64,000 nt of DNA from Clusia tigrina (taxonomy: Eukaryota > Arthropoda > Insecta > Diptera > Clusiidae). Where the stretch lies: contig OV050031.1 in NCBI GenBank assembly GCA_920105625.2, positions 95,857,676-95,921,675 on the forward strand, given 5' to 3'. Below are positions 22,345 to 35,930 of this stretch, piece after piece. The notes under the pieces are model-generated. The model was not told the origin of the DNA. It searched no databases and saw only the letters and a list, made by a program, of their open reading frames with translations. Position 1 is the first letter of the stretch; each line of letters opens with the position of its first letter. Made by a program: the position numbers and the translations under genes.

Positions 22345-23912
22345 CAATAAAGCACTCGAGCCTCTTGTCAATTTAAGCTATCGCTCAAAGCTGTGCTACC
22401 CTTGAGTCCCAAATCAATCACTGATAAAACTTCAAATGGCCCTAACTTCTATACGGTTCGTCCTACACCTAACAAAGTTTGCAACATACAAATGGTTGTA
22501 ACTTTTCACTGGAGCGTCATAAAATATTGAAATTTTGTAACAATAAAGCACTCGAGCCGCTTGTCAATTTAAGCTATCGCTCAAAGCTATGCTACCCTTA
22601 AGTCCCAAATAAAACACTGATAAAACTTCAAATGGCCCTAACTTCTATACGGTACGTCCTACACCTATCAAAGTTTGCAACATACAAATGCTTGTAACTT
22701 TTTACTGGAGCGTCATAAAACTTTGAAATTTTGTAACAATAAAGCACTCGAGCCTCTTGTCAATTTAAGCTATCGCTCAAAGCTATGCTACCCTTGAGTC
22801 CCAAATAAAACACTGATAAAAGTTCAAATGGCCCTAACTTCTATACGGTACGGCCTACACCTATCAAAGTTTGCAACATACAAATGCTTGTAACTTTTTA
22901 CTGGAGCGTCATAAAACTTTGAAATTTTGTAACAATAAAGCACTCGAGCCTCTTGTCAATTTAAGCTATCGCTCAAAGCTATGCTACCCTTGAGTCCCAA
23001 ATCAATCACTGATAAAACTTCAAATGGCCCTAACTTCTATACGGTACGTCCTACACCTATCAAAGTTTGCAACATACAAATGCTTGTAACTTTTTACTGG
23101 AGCGTCATAAAACCTTGAAATTTTGTAACAATAAAGTACTCGAGCCTTTTGTCAATTTAAGCTATCGCTCAAAGCTATGCTACCCTTAAGTCCCAAATAA
23201 AACACTGATAAAACTTCAAATGGCCCTAACTTCTATACGGTACGTCCTACACCTATCAAAGTTTGCAACATAAAAATGCTTGTAACTTTTTACTGGAGCG
23301 TCATAAAACCTTGAAATTTTGTAACAATAAAGTACTCGAGCCTCTTGTCAATTTAAGCTATTGCTCAAAGCTATGCTACCCTTGAATCCCAAATAAAACA
23401 CTGATAAAACTTCAAATGGCCCTAACTTCTATACGGTACGTCCTACACCTATCAAAGTTTGCAACATACAAATGCTTGTAAGTTTTTACTGGAGAGTCAT
23501 AAAACATTGAAATTTTGTAACAATAAAGTACTCGAGCCTCTTGTCAATTTAAGCTATCGCTCAAAGCTATGGTACCCTTGAGTCCCAAATCAAACACTGA
23601 TAAAACTTCAAATGGCCCTAACTTCTATACGGTACGTCCTACACCTATCAAAGTTTGCAACATACAAATGCTTGTAACTTTTTACTGGAGCGTCATAAAA
23701 CCTTGAACTTTTGTAACAATAAAGTACTCGAGCCTCTTGTCAATTTAAGCCATCGCTCAAAGCTATGCTACCCTTGAGTCCCAAATAAAACACTGATAAA
23801 ACTTCAAATGGCCCTAACTTCTATACGGTACGTCCTACACCTATCAAAGTTTGCAACATACAAATGCTTGTAACTTTTTACTGGAGCGTCATAAAACTTT
23901 GAAATTTTGTAA
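22345..23912 (+). repeat. 8-monomer HOR (1568 bp), copy 1
   Basis: Eight monomers from 22345 to 23717 correspond one-to-one to those from 23913 to 25285. The order is GCTGTGCTAC type, CCGCTTG type, ACGGCC type, CAATCACTG type, CCTTTTGTC with CATAAAAATG, TTGAATCCC with GTAAGTTTT, GCTATGGTACCC (a KpnI site at 23571), and AAGCCATCGC (23717). Confidence 0.85.
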
Positions 23913-25480
23913 CAATAAAGCACTCGAGCCTCTTGTCAATTTAAGCTATCGCTCAAAGCTGTGCTACCCTTGAGTCCCAAATCAATCACTGATAAAACTT
24001 CAAATGGCCCTAACTTCTATACGGTTCGTCCTACACCTAACAAAGTTTGCAACATACAAATGGTTGTAACTTTTCACTGGAGCGTCATAAAATATTGAAA
24101 TTTTGTAACAATAAAGCACTCGAGCCGCTTGTCAATTTAAGCTATCGCTCAAAGCTATGCTACCCTTAAGTCCCAAATAAAACACTGATAAAACTTCAAA
24201 TGGCCCTAACTTCTATACGGTACGTCCTACACCTATCAAAGTTTGCAACATACAAATGCTTGTAACTTTTTACTGGAGCGTCATAAAACTTTGAAATTTT
24301 GTAACAATAAAGCACTCGAGCCTCTTGTCAATTTAAGCTATCGCTCAAAGCTATGCTACCCTTGAGTCCCAAATAAAACACTGATAAAACTTCAAATGGC
24401 CCTAACTTCTATACGGTACGGCCTACACCTATCAAAGTTTGCAACATACAAATGCTTGTAACTTTTTACTGGAGCGTCATAAAACTTTGAAATTTTGTAA
24501 CAATAAAGCACTCGAGCCTCTTGTCAATTTAAGCTATCGCTCAAAGCTATGCTACCCTTGAGTCCCAAATCAATTACTGATAAAACTTCAAATGGCCCTA
24601 ACTTCTATACGGTAGGTCCTACACCTATCAAAGTTTGCAACATACAAATGCTTGTAACTTTTTACTGGAGCGTCATAAAACCTTGAAATTTTGTAACAAT
24701 AAAGTACTCGAGCCTTTTGTCAATTTAAGCTATTGCTCAAAGCTATGCTACCCTTGAATCCCAAAGAAAACACTGATAAAACTTCAAATGGCCCTAACTT
24801 CTATACGGTACGTCCTACACCTATCAAAGTTTGCAACATAAAAATGCTTGTAACTTTTTACTGGAGCGTCATAAAGCCTTGAAATTTTGTAACAATAAAG
24901 TACTCGAGCCTCTTGTCAATTTAAGCTATTGCTCAAAGCTATGCTACCCTTGAATCCCAAATAAAACACTGATAAAACATCAAATGGCCCTAACTTCTAT
25001 ACGGTACGTCCTACACCTATCAAAGTTTGCAACATACAAATGCTTGTAAGTTTTTACTGGAGAGTCATAAAACATTGAAATTTTGTAACAATAAAGTACT
25101 CGAGCCTCTTGTCAATTTAAGCTATCGCTCAAAGCTATGGTACCCTTGAGTCCCAAATCAAACACTGATAAAACTTCAAATGGCCCTAACTTCTATACGG
25201 TACGTCCTACACCTATCAAAGTTTGCAACATACAAATGCTTGTAACTTTTTACTGGAGCGTCATAAAACCTTGAAATTTTGTAACAATAAAGTACTCGAG
25301 CCTCTTGTCAATTTAAGCCATCGCTCAAAGCTATGCTACCCTTGAGTCCCAAATAAAACACTGATAAAACTTCAAATGGCCCTAACTTCTATACGGTACG
25401 TCCTACACCTATCAAAGTTTGCAACATACAAATACTTGTAACTTTTTACTGGAGCGTCATAAAACCTTGAAATTTTGTAT
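23913..25480 (+). repeat. 8-monomer HOR (1568 bp), copy 2
   Basis: This is collinear with 22345-23912. The GGTACC variant is at 25139 and AAGCCATCGC near 25315. Monomer 24697 differs from its partner 23129 in its left half (TTGCTC, TTGAATCCC, AAAGAAAAC), and instead resembles 21953. This suggests local conversion. Confidence 0.83.
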
Positions 25481-28029
25481 CAATAAAGTACTCGAGCCGC
25501 TTGTCAATTTAAGCTATCGCTCAAAGCTATGCTACCCTTAAGTCCCAAATCAAACACTGATAAAACTTCAAATGGCCCTAACTTCTATACGGTACGTCCT
25601 ACACCTATCAATGTTTGCCACATATAAATGCTTGTAACTTTTTACTGGAGCGTCATAAAACCTTGAAATTTTGTAACAATAAAGTACTCGAGTCTCTTGT
25701 CAATTTAAGCTATCGCTCAAAGCTATGCTACCCTTGAGTCCCAAATCAATCACTGAAAAAACTTCAAATGGCCCTAACTTCTATACGGTACGTCCTACAC
25801 CTATAAAAGTTTGCAACATAGAAATGCATGTAACTTTTCACTGGAGCGTCATAAAACCTTGAAATTTTGTAACAATAAATTACTCGAGCCTCTTGTCAAT
25901 TTAAGCTATCGCTCAAAGCTATGCTACCCTTGAGACCCAAATCAAACACTGATAAAACTTCAAATGGCCCTAACTTCTGTACGGTACATCCTACACCTAT
26001 CAAAGTTTGCAACATACAAATGCTTGTAACTTTTCACTGGAGCGTCATAAATCCTTGAAATTTTGTAACAATAAAGTACTCGAGTCTCTTGTCAATTTAA
26101 GCTATCGCTCAAAGCTATGCTACCCTTAAGTCCCAAATCAAACACTGATAAAACTTCAAAGGGCCCTAACTTCTGTACGGTACGTCCTACACCTATCAAA
26201 GTTTGCAACATACAAATGCTTGTAACTTTTTACTGGAGCGTCATAAAACATTGATATTTTGTAACAATAAAGTACTCGAGCCGCTTGTCAATTTAAGCTA
26301 TCGCTCAAAGCTATGCTACCCTTAAGTCCCAAATAAAACACTGATAAAACTTCAAATGGCCCTAACTTCTATACGGTACGTCCTACACCTATCAAAGTTT
26401 GCAACATACAAATGCTTGTAACTTTTTACTGGAGCGTCATAAAACCTTGAAATTTTGTAACAATAAAGTACTCGAGCCTCTTGTCAATTTAAGCTATCGC
26501 TCAAAGCTATGCTACCCTTAAGTCCCAAATAAAACACTGATAAAACTTCAAATGGCCCTAACTTCTATACGGTACGTCCTACACCTATCAAAGTTTGCAA
26601 CATACAAATGCTTGTAACTTTTTACTGGAGCGTCATAAAACCTTGAAATTTTGTAACAATAAAGTACTCGAGCCTCTTGTCAAATAAAGCAATCGCTCAA
26701 AGCTATGCTACCCTTGAGTCCCAAATCAAACACTAATAAAACTTCAAATAGCCCTAATTTCTATACGGTACGTCCTACACCTATCAAAGTTTGCAACATA
26801 CAAATGCTTGTAACTTTTCACTGGAGCGTCATAAAACCTTGAAATTCTGTAACAATAAAGTACTCGAGCCTCTTGTCAATTTAAGCTATCGCTCAAAGCT
26901 GTGCTACCCTTGAGTCCCAAATCAATCACTGATAAAACTTCAAATGGCCCTAACTTCTATACGGTTCGTCCTACACCTAAGAAAGTTTGCAACATACAAA
27001 TGCTTGTAACTTTTCACTGGAGCGTCATAAAATCTTGAAATTTTGTAACAATAAAGTACTCGAGCCTCTTGTCAATTTAAGCTATCGCTCAAAGCTATGC
27101 TACCCTTGAGTCCCAAATAAAACACTGGTAAAACTTCAAATGGCCCTAACTTATATACGGTACGTCCTACACCTATCAAAGTTTGCCACATATAAATGCT
27201 TGTAACTTTTTACTGGAGCGTCATAAAACCTTGAAATTTTGTAACAATAAAGTACTCGAGTCTCTTGTCAATTTAAGCTATCGCTCAAAGCTATGCTACC
27301 CTTGAGTCCCAAATCAAACACTGATAAAACTTCAAATGGCCCTAACTTCTGTACGCTACGTCCTACACCTATCAAAGTTTGCAACATACAAATGCTTTGT
27401 AACTTTTCACTGGAGCGTCATAAAACCTTGAAATTTTGTAACAATTAAGTACTCGAGTCTCTTGTCAATTTAAGCTATCGCTCAAAGCTATGCTACCCTT
27501 AAGTCCCAAATAAAACACTGATAAAACTTCAAAGGGCCCTAACTTCTGTACGGTACGTCCTACACCTATCAAAGTTTGCAACATACAAATGCTTGTAACT
27601 TTTTACTGGAGCGTCATAAAACATTGAAATTTTGTAACAATAAAGTACTCGAGCCGCTTGTCAATTTAAGCTATCGCTCAAAGCTATGCTACCCTTAAGT
27701 CCCAAATAAAACACTGATAAAACTTCAAATGGCCCTAACTTCTATACGGTACGTCCTACACCTATCAAAGTTTGCAACATACAAATGCTTGTAACTTTTT
27801 ACTGGAGCGTCATAAAACCTTGAAATTTTTTAACAATAAAGTACTCGAGCCTCTTGTCAATTTAAGCTATCGCTCAAAGCTATGCTACCCTTAAGTCCCA
27901 AATAAAACACTGATAAAACTTCAAATGGCCCTAACTTCTATACGGTACGTCCTACACCTATCAAAGTTTGCAACATACAAATGCTTGTAACTTTTTACTG
28001 GAGAGTCATAAAACATTGAAATTTTGTAA
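25285..28029 (+). repeat. Segment duplicated at about 21 monomers (4117 bp), copy 1
   Basis: 25285-27150 matches 29402-31267 at 4117 bp (21 x 196 plus an extra T at about 27394). Markers: ATGTTTGCCAC, CTATAAAAG with CATAGAAATGCATG, AATAAATTACTCGAG, TTGAGACCC with GGTACATCC, AAAGGGCCC, ATTGATATTTTG, CAAATAAAGCAATCGC, CACTAATAAAAC, CCTAAGAAAG. After the monomer at 27049 the match continues at 4509 bp (27353 with 31862, TACGCTACG), because two extra monomers sit in the second copy at about 31270-31660. The monomer 27049 is itself a chimera. Confidence 0.87.
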
Positions 28030-29401
28030 CAATAAAGTACTCGAGCCTCTTGTCAATTAAAGCTATCGCTCAAAGCTATGCTACCCTTGAGTCCCAAATC
28101 AAACACTGATAAAACTTCAAATAGCCCTAACTTCTATACGGTTCGTCCTACACCTAACAAAGTTTGCAACATACAAATGCTTGTAACTTTTCACTGGAGC
28201 GTCATAAAATCTTGAAATTTTGTAACAATAAAGTACTCGAGCCTCTTGTCAATTTAAGCTATCGCTCAAAGTTATGCTACCCTTGAGTCCCAAATAAAAC
28301 ACAGGTAAAACTTCAAATGGCCCTAACTTCTATACGGTACGTCCTACACCTATCAAAGTTTGCAACATACAAATGCTTGTAACTTTTTACTGGAGCGTCA
28401 TAAAACCTTGAAATTTTGTATCAATAAAGTACTCGAGCCGCTTGTCAATTTAAGCTATCGCTCAAAGCTATGCTACCCTTAAGTCCCAAATCAAACACTG
28501 ATAAAACTTCAAATGGCCCTAACTTCTATACGGTACGTCCTACACCTATCAAAGTTTGCAACATAAAAATGCTTGTAGCTTTTTACTGGAGCGTCATAAA
28601 ACCTTGAAATTTTGTAACAATAAAGTACTCGAGCCGCTTGTCAATTTAAGCTATCGCTCAAAGCTATGCTACCCTTAAGTCCCAAATAAAACACTGATAA
28701 AACTTCAAATGGCCCTAACTTCTATACGGTACGTCCTACACCTATCAAAGTTTGCAACATACAAATGCTTGTAACTTTTTACTGGAGCGTCATAAAACAT
28801 TGAAATTTTGTAACAATAAAGCACTCGAGCCTCTTGTCAATCTAAGCTATCGCTCAAAGCTATGCTACCCTTGAGTCCCAAATCAATCACTGATAAAACT
28901 TCAAATGGCCCTAACTTCTATACGGTACGTCCTACACCTATCAAAGTTTGCAACATACAAATGCTTGTAACTTTTTACTGGAGCGTCATAAAACCTTGAA
29001 ATTTTGTAACAATAAAGTACTCGAGCCTTTTGTCAATTTAAGCTATTGCTCAAAGCTATGCTACCCTTGAATCCCAAATAAAACACTGATAAAACTTCAA
29101 ATGGCCCTAACTTCTATACGGTACGGCCTACACCTATCAAAGTTTGCAACATAAAAATGCTTGTAACTTTTTACTGGAGCGTCATAAAACCTTGAAATTT
29201 TGTAACAATAAAGTACTCGAGCCTCTTGTCAATTTAAGCTATTGCTCAAAGCTATGCTACCCTTGAATCCCAAATAAAACACTGATAAAACTTCAAATGG
29301 CCCTAACTTCTATACGGTACGTCCTACACCTATCAAAGTTTGCAACATACAAATGCTTGTAACTTTTTACTGGAGCGTCATAAAACCTTGAAATTTTGTA
29401 A
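28030..29401 (+). repeat. Segment duplicated at 46 monomers (9017 bp), copy 1
   Basis: From about 28110 this matches 37127-38417 at 9017 bp (46 x 196 plus 1). Shared markers in order: CAAATAGCC with GGTTCGTCC, GTTATGCTAC with ACACAGGTAAAAC, TATCAATAAAG with CCGCTTG, CATAAAAATG, CAATCTAAGC (28835 and 37852), CCTTTTGTC with ACGGCC, TTGAATCCC. Confidence 0.84.
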
Positions 29402-32400
29402 CAATAAAGTACTCGAGCCTCTTGTCAATTTAAGCCATCGCTCAAAGCTATGCTACCCTTGAGTCCCAAATAAAACACTGATAAAACTTCAAATGGCCCT
29501 AACTTCTATACGGTACGTCCTACACCTATCAAAGTTTGCAACATACAAATACTTGTAACTTTTTACTGGAGCGTCATAAAACCTTGAAATTTTGTATCAA
29601 TAAAGTACTCGAGCCGCTTGTCAATTTAAGCTATCGCTCAAAGCTATGCTACCCTTAAGTCCCAAATCAAACACTGATAAAACTTCAAATGGCCCTAACT
29701 TATATACGGTACGTCCTACATCTATCAATGTTTGCCACATATAAATGCTTGTAACTTTTTACTGGAGCGTCATAAAACCTTGAAATTTTGTAACAATAAA
29801 GTACTCGAGTCTCTTGTCAATTTAAGCTATCGCTCAAAGCTATGCTACCCTTGAGTCCCAAATCAATCACTGAAAAAACTTCAAATGGCCCTAACTTCTA
29901 TACGGTACGTCCTACACCTATAAAAGTTTGCAACATAGAAATGCATGTAACTTTTCACTGGAGCGTCATAAAACCTTGAAATTTTGTAACAATAAATTAC
30001 TCGAGCCTCTTGTCAATTTAAGCTATCGCTCAAAGCTATGCTACCCTTGAGACCCAAATCAAACACTGATAAAACTTCAAATGGCCCTAACTTCTGTACG
30101 GTACATCCTACACCTATCAAAGTTTGCAACATACAAATGCTTGTAACTTTTCACTGGAGCGTCATAAATCCTTGAAATTTTGTAACAATAAAGTACTCGA
30201 GTCTCTTGTCAATTTAAGCTATCGCTCAAAGCTATGCTACCCTTAAGTCCCAAATCAAACACTGATAAAACTTCAAAGGGCCCTAACTTCTGTACGGTAC
30301 GTCCTACACCTATCAAAGTTTGCAACATACAAATGCTTGTAACTTTTTACTGGAGCGTCATAAAACATTGATATTTTGTAACAATAAAGTACTCGAGCCG
30401 CTTGTCAATTTAAGCTATCGCTCAAAGCTATGCTACCCTTAAGTCCCAAATAAAACACTGATAAAACTTCAAATGGCCCTAACTTCTATACGGTACGTCC
30501 TACACCTATCAAAGTTTGCAACATACAAATGCTTGTAACTTTTTACTGGAGCGTCATAAAACCTTGAAATTTTGTAACAATAAAGTACTCGAGCCTCTTG
30601 TCAATTTAAGCTATCGCTCAAAGCTATGCTACCCTTAAGTCCCAAATAAAACACTGATAAAACTTCAAATGGCCCTAACTTCTATACGGTACGTCCTACA
30701 CCTATCAAAGTTTGCAACATACAAATGCTTGTAACTTTTTACTGGAGAGTCATAAAACATTGAAATTTTGTAACAATAAAGTACTCGAGCCTCTTGTCAA
30801 ATAAAGCAATCGCTCAAAGCTATGCTACCCTTGAGTCCCAAATCAAACACTAATAAAACTTCAAATAGCCCTAATTTCTATACGGTACGTCCTACACCTA
30901 TCAAAGTTTGCAACATACAAATGCTTGTAACTTTTCACTGGAGCGTCATAAAACCTTGAAATTCTGTAACAATAAAGTACTCGAGCCTCTTGTCAATTTA
31001 AGCTATCGCTCAAAGCTGTGCTACCCTTGAGTCCCAAATCAATCACTGATAAAACTTCAAATGGCCCTAACTTCTATACGGTTCGTCCTACACCTAAGAA
31101 AGTTTGCAACATACAAATGCTTGTAACTTTTCACTGGAGCGTCATAAAATCTTGAAATTTTGTAACAATAAAGTACTCGAGCCTCTTGTCAATTTAAGCT
31201 ATCGCTCAAAGCTATGCTACCCTTGAGTCCCAAATAAAACACTGGTAAAACTTCAAATGGCCCTAACTTCTATACGGTACGTCCTACACCTATCAAAGTT
31301 TGCAACATAAAAATGCTTGTAACTTTTTACTGGAGCGTCATAAAACCTTGAAATTTTGTAACAATAAAGTACTCGAGCCTCTTGTCAATTTAAGCTATCG
31401 CTCAAAGCTATGCTACCCTTGAGTCCCAAATAAAACACTGATAGAACTTCAAATGGCCCTAACTTCTATACGGTACGTCCTACACCTATCAAAGTTTGCA
31501 ACATACAAATGCTTTTAACTTTTTACTGGAGCGTCATAAAACATTGAAATTTTGTAACAATAAAGCACTCGAGCCTCTTGTCAATTTAAGCTATCGCTCA
31601 AAGCTATGCTACCCTTAAGTCCCAAATCAAACACTGATAAAACTTCAAATGGCCCTAACTTATATACGGTACGTCCTACACCTATCAAAGTTTGCCACAT
31701 ATAAATGCTTGTAACTTTTTACTGGAGCGTCATAAAACCTTGAAATTTTGTAACAATAAAGTACTCGAGTCTCTTGTCAATTTAAGCTATCGCTCAAAGC
31801 TATGCTACCCTTGAGTCCCAAATCAAACACTGATAAAACTTCAAATGGCCCTAACTTCTGTACGCTACGTCCTACACCTATCAAAGTTTGCAACATACAA
31901 ATGCTTTGTAACTTTTCACTGGAGCGTCATAAAACCTTGAAATTTTGTAACAATTAAGTACTCGAGTCTCTTGTCAATTTAAGCTATCGCTCAAAGCTAT
32001 GCTACCCTTAAGTCCCAAATAAAACACTGATAAAACTTCAAAGGGCCCTAACTTCTGTACGGTACGTCCTACACCTATCAAAGTTTGCAACATACAAATG
32101 CTTGTAACTTTTTACTGGAGCGTCATAAAACATTGAAATTTTGTAACAATAAAGTACTCGAGCCGCTTGTCAATTTAAGCTATCGCTCAAAGCTATGCTA
32201 CCCTTAAGTCCCAAATAAAACACTGATAAAACTTCAAATGGCCCTAACTTCTATACGGTACGTCCTACACCTATCAAAGTTTGCAACATACAAATGCTTG
32301 TAACTTTTTACTGGAGCGTCATAAAACCTTGAAATTTTGTAACAATAAAGTACTCGAGCCTCTTGTCAATTTAAGCTATCGCTCAAAGCTATGCTACCCT

Positions 32401-32538
32401 TAAGTCCCAAATAAAACACTGATAAAACTTCAAATGGCCCTAACTTCTATACGGTACGTCCTACACCTATCAAAGTTTGCAACATACAAATGCTTGTAAC
32501 TTTTTACTGGAGAGTCATAAAACATTGAAATTTTGTAA
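29402..32538 (+). repeat. Segment duplicated at about 21 monomers, copy 2
   Basis: This is the second copy of 25285-28029, extended by two monomers (about 31270-31660). Single differences include CATCTATCAATG near 29719 versus CACCTATCAATG. The extra T in ATGCTTTGTAAC is shared by both copies (27394 and 31903), so the indel predates the duplication. Confidence 0.85.
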
Positions 32539-32734
32539 CAATAAAGTACTCGAGCCTCTTGTCAATTAAAGCTATCGCTCAAAGTTATGCTACCCTTGAG
32601 TCCCAAATAAAACACAGGTAAAACTTCAAATGGCCCTAACTTCTATACGGTACGTCCTACACCTATCAAAGTTTGCAACATACAAATGCTTGTAACTTTT
32701 TACTGGAGCGTCATAAAACCTTGAAATTTTGTAT
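32539..32734 (+). repeat. Chimeric monomer joining two HOR segments
   Basis: The left end has CAATTAAAGC, as in monomer 28030. From about monomer position 47 onward it has GTTATGCTAC and ACACAGGTAAAAC, as in monomer 28226. Relative to 28030-28421 the segment has therefore lost exactly one monomer, with the exchange point between positions 32 and 47. Confidence 0.7.
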
Positions 32735-32930
32735 CAATAAAGTACTCGAGCCGCTTGTCAATTTAAGCTATCGCTCAAAGCTATGCTACCCTTAAGTCCC
32801 AAATCAAACACTGATAAAACTTCAAATGGCCCTAACTTCTATACGGTACGTCCTACACCTATCAAAGTTTGCAACATACAAATGCTTGTAACTTTTTACT
32901 GGAGCGTCATAAAAGCTTGAAATTTTGTAA
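32735..32930 (+). repeat. Linking monomer (CCGCTTG type)
   Basis: An ordinary monomer with CCGCTTG and TTAAGTCCCAAATCAAAC, ending in AAAGCTTGAAATTTT (a change from AAACCTTG that makes a HindIII site near 32914). It matches 28422 and 37439 apart from CATACAAATG versus CATAAAAATG. Confidence 0.75.
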
Positions 32931-35930
32931 CAATAAAGTACTCGAGCCTTTTGTCAATTTAAGCTATTGCTCAAAGCTATGCTACCCTTGAATCCCAAAT
33001 AAAACACTGATAAAACTTCAAATGGCCCTAACTTCTATACGGTACGGCCTACACCTATCAAAGTTTGCAACATAAAAATGCTTGTAACTTTTTACTGGAG
33101 CGTCATAAAACCTTGAAATTTTGTAACAATAAAGTACTCGAGCCTCTTGTCAATTTAAGCTATTGCTCAAAGCTATGCTACCCTTGAATCCCAAATAAAA
33201 CACTGATAAAACTTCAAATGGCCCTAACTTCTATACGGTACGTCCTACACCTATCAAAGTTTGCAACATACAAATGCTTGTAAGTTTTTACTGGAGAGTC
33301 ATAAAACATTGAAATTTTGTAACAATAAAGTACTCGAGCCTCTTGTCAATTTAAGCTATCGCTCAAAGCTATGCTACCCTTGAGTCCCAAATCAAACACT
33401 GATAAAACTTCAAATGGCCCTAACTTCTATACGGTACGTCCTACACCTATCAAAGTTTGCAACATACAAATGCTTGTACCTTTTTACTGGAGCGTCATAA
33501 AACCTTGAAATTTTGTAACAATAAAGTACTCGAGCCTCTTGTCAATTTAAGCTATCGCTCAAAGCTATGCTACCCTTGAGTCCCAAATAAAACACTGATA
33601 AAACTTCAAATGGCCCTAACTTCTATATGGTTCGTCCTACACCTATCAAAGTTTGCAACATACAAATACTTGTAACTTTTTACTGGAGCGTCATAAAACC
33701 TTGAAATTTTGTATCAATAAAGTACTCGAGCCGCTTGTCAATTTAAGCTATCGCTCAAAGCTATGCTACCCTTAAGTCCCAAATCAAACACTGATAAAAC
33801 TTCAAATGGCCCTAACTTCTGTACGGTACGTCCTACACCTATCAAAGTTTGCAACATACAAATGCTTGTAACTTTTCACTGGAGCGTCATAAAACCTTGA
33901 AATTTTGTAACAATAAAGTACTCGAGTCTCTTGTCAATTTAAGCTATCGCTCAAAGCTATGCTACCCTTAAGTCCCAAATCAAACACTGATAAAACTTCA
34001 AAGGGCCCTAACTTCTGTACGGCACGTCCTACACCTATCAAAGTTTGCAACATACAAATGCTTGTAACTTTTTACTGGAGCGTCATAAAACATTGAAATT
34101 TTGTAACAATAAAGTACTCGAGCCTCTTGTCAATTAAAGCTATCGCTCAAAGCTATGCTACCCTTGAGTCCCAAATCAAACACTGATAAAACTTCAAATG
34201 GCCCTAACTTATATACGGTACGTCCTACACCTATCAATGTTTGCCACATATAAATGCTTGTAACTTTTTACTGGAGCGTCATAAAACCTTGAAATTTTGT
34301 AACAATAAAGTACTCGAGACTCTTGTCAATTTAAGCTATCGCTCAAAGCTATGCTACCCTTGAGTCCCAAATCAATCACTGAAAAAACTTCAAATGGCCC
34401 TAACTTCTATACGGTACGTCCTACACCTATCAAAGTTTGCAACATACAAATGCATGTAACTTTTCACTGGAGCGTCATAAAACCTTGAAATTTTGTAACA
34501 ATAAAGTACTCGAGCCTCTTGTCAATTTAAGCTATCGCTCAAAGCTATGCTACCCTTGAGACCCAAATCAAACACTGATAAAACTTCAAATGGCCCTAAC
34601 TTCTGTACGGTACGTCCTACACCTATCAAAGTTTGCAACATACAAATGCTTGTAACTTTTCACTGGAGCGTCATAAAACCTTGAAATTTTGTAACAATAA
34701 AGTACTCGAGTCTCTTGTCAATTTAAGCTATCGCTCAAAGCTATGCTACCCTTAAGTCCCAAATCAAACACTGATAAAACTTCAAAGGGCCCTAACTTCT
34801 GTACGGTACGTCCTACACCTATCAAAGTTTGCAACATACAAATGCTTGTAACTTTTTACTGGAGCGTCATAAAACATTGAAATTTTGTAACAATAAAGTA
34901 CTCGAGCCGCTTGTCAATTTAAGCTATCGCTCAAAGCTATGCTACCCATAAGTCCCAAATAAAACACTGATAAAACTTCAAATGGCCCTAACTTCTATAC
35001 GGTACGTCCTACACCTATCAAAGTTTGCAACATACAAATGCTTGTAACTTTTTACTGGAGCGTCATAAAACCTTGAAATTTTGTAACAATAAAGTACTCG
35101 AGCCTCTTGTCAATTTAAGCTATCGCTCAAAGCTATGCTACCCTTAAGTCCCAAATAAAACACTGAAAAAACTTCAAATGGCCCTAACTTCTATACGGTA
35201 CGTCCTACACCTATCAAAGTTTGCAACATACAAATGCTTGTAACTTTTTACTGGAGAGTCATAAAACATTGAAATTTTGTAACAATAAAGTACTCGAGCC
35301 TCTTGTCAATTAAAGCTATCGCTCAAAGCTATGCTACCCTTGAGTCACAAATCAAACACTGATAAAACTTCAAATAGCCCTAACTTCTATACGGTACGAC
35401 CTACACCTATCAAAGTTTGCAACATACAAATGCTTGTAACTTTTTACTGGAGCGTCATAAAACCTTGAAATTTTGTTACAATAAAGTACTCGAGCCTCTT
35501 GTCAATTTAAGCTATCGCTCAAAGCTATGCTACCCTTAAGTCCCAAATAAAACACTGAAAAAACTTCAAATGGCCCTAACTTCTATACGGTACGTCCTAC
35601 ACCTATCAAAGTTTGCAACATACAAATGCTTGTAACTTTTTACTGGAGAGTCATAAAACATTGAAATTTTGTAACAATAAAGTACTCGAGCCTCTTGTCA
35701 ATTAAAGCTATCGCTCAAAGCTATGCTACCCTTGAGTCACAAATCAAACACTGATAAAACTTCAAATAGCCCTAACTTCTATACGGTACGACCTACACCT
35801 ATCAAAGTTTGCGACATACAAATGCTTGTAACTTTTTACTGGAGCGTCATAAAACCTTGAAATTTTGTTACAATAAAGTACTCGAGCCTCTTGTCAATTT
35901 AAGCTATCGCTCAAAGCTATGCTACCCTTA
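32931..35930 (+). repeat. Segment duplicated at 26 monomers (5096 bp), copy 1
   Basis: This matches 38027-41026 at 5096 bp (26 x 196). Markers: CCTTTTGTC with ACGGCC, CATAAAAATG, GTAAGTTTTT, CTTGTACCTTTTT (33475 and 38571), TATATGGTTCG, TACGGCACG, ATGTTTGCCAC, GAGACTCTTG, TGAAAAAAC, TTGAGACCC, AAAGGGCCC, ACCCATAAGTCCC, GAGTCACAAATC with ACGACC, TTTGTTACAATAAAG, GCGACATAC (35811 and 40907). Over 15 monomers nearly every private variant is shared. Confidence 0.9.
35087..35870 (+). repeat. Dimeric sub-repeat (392 bp), two copies
   Basis: Monomer pair 35087+35283 is repeated as 35479+35675. The first of each pair has CACTGAAAAAAC and GAGAGTCATAAAACATTG. The second has CAATTAAAGC, GAGTCACAAATC, CAAATAGCC, ACGACC and TTTGTTACAATAAAG. 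The copies differ at GCAACATAC versus GCGACATAC. The same pair of pairs is at 40183-40966. Confidence 0.85.
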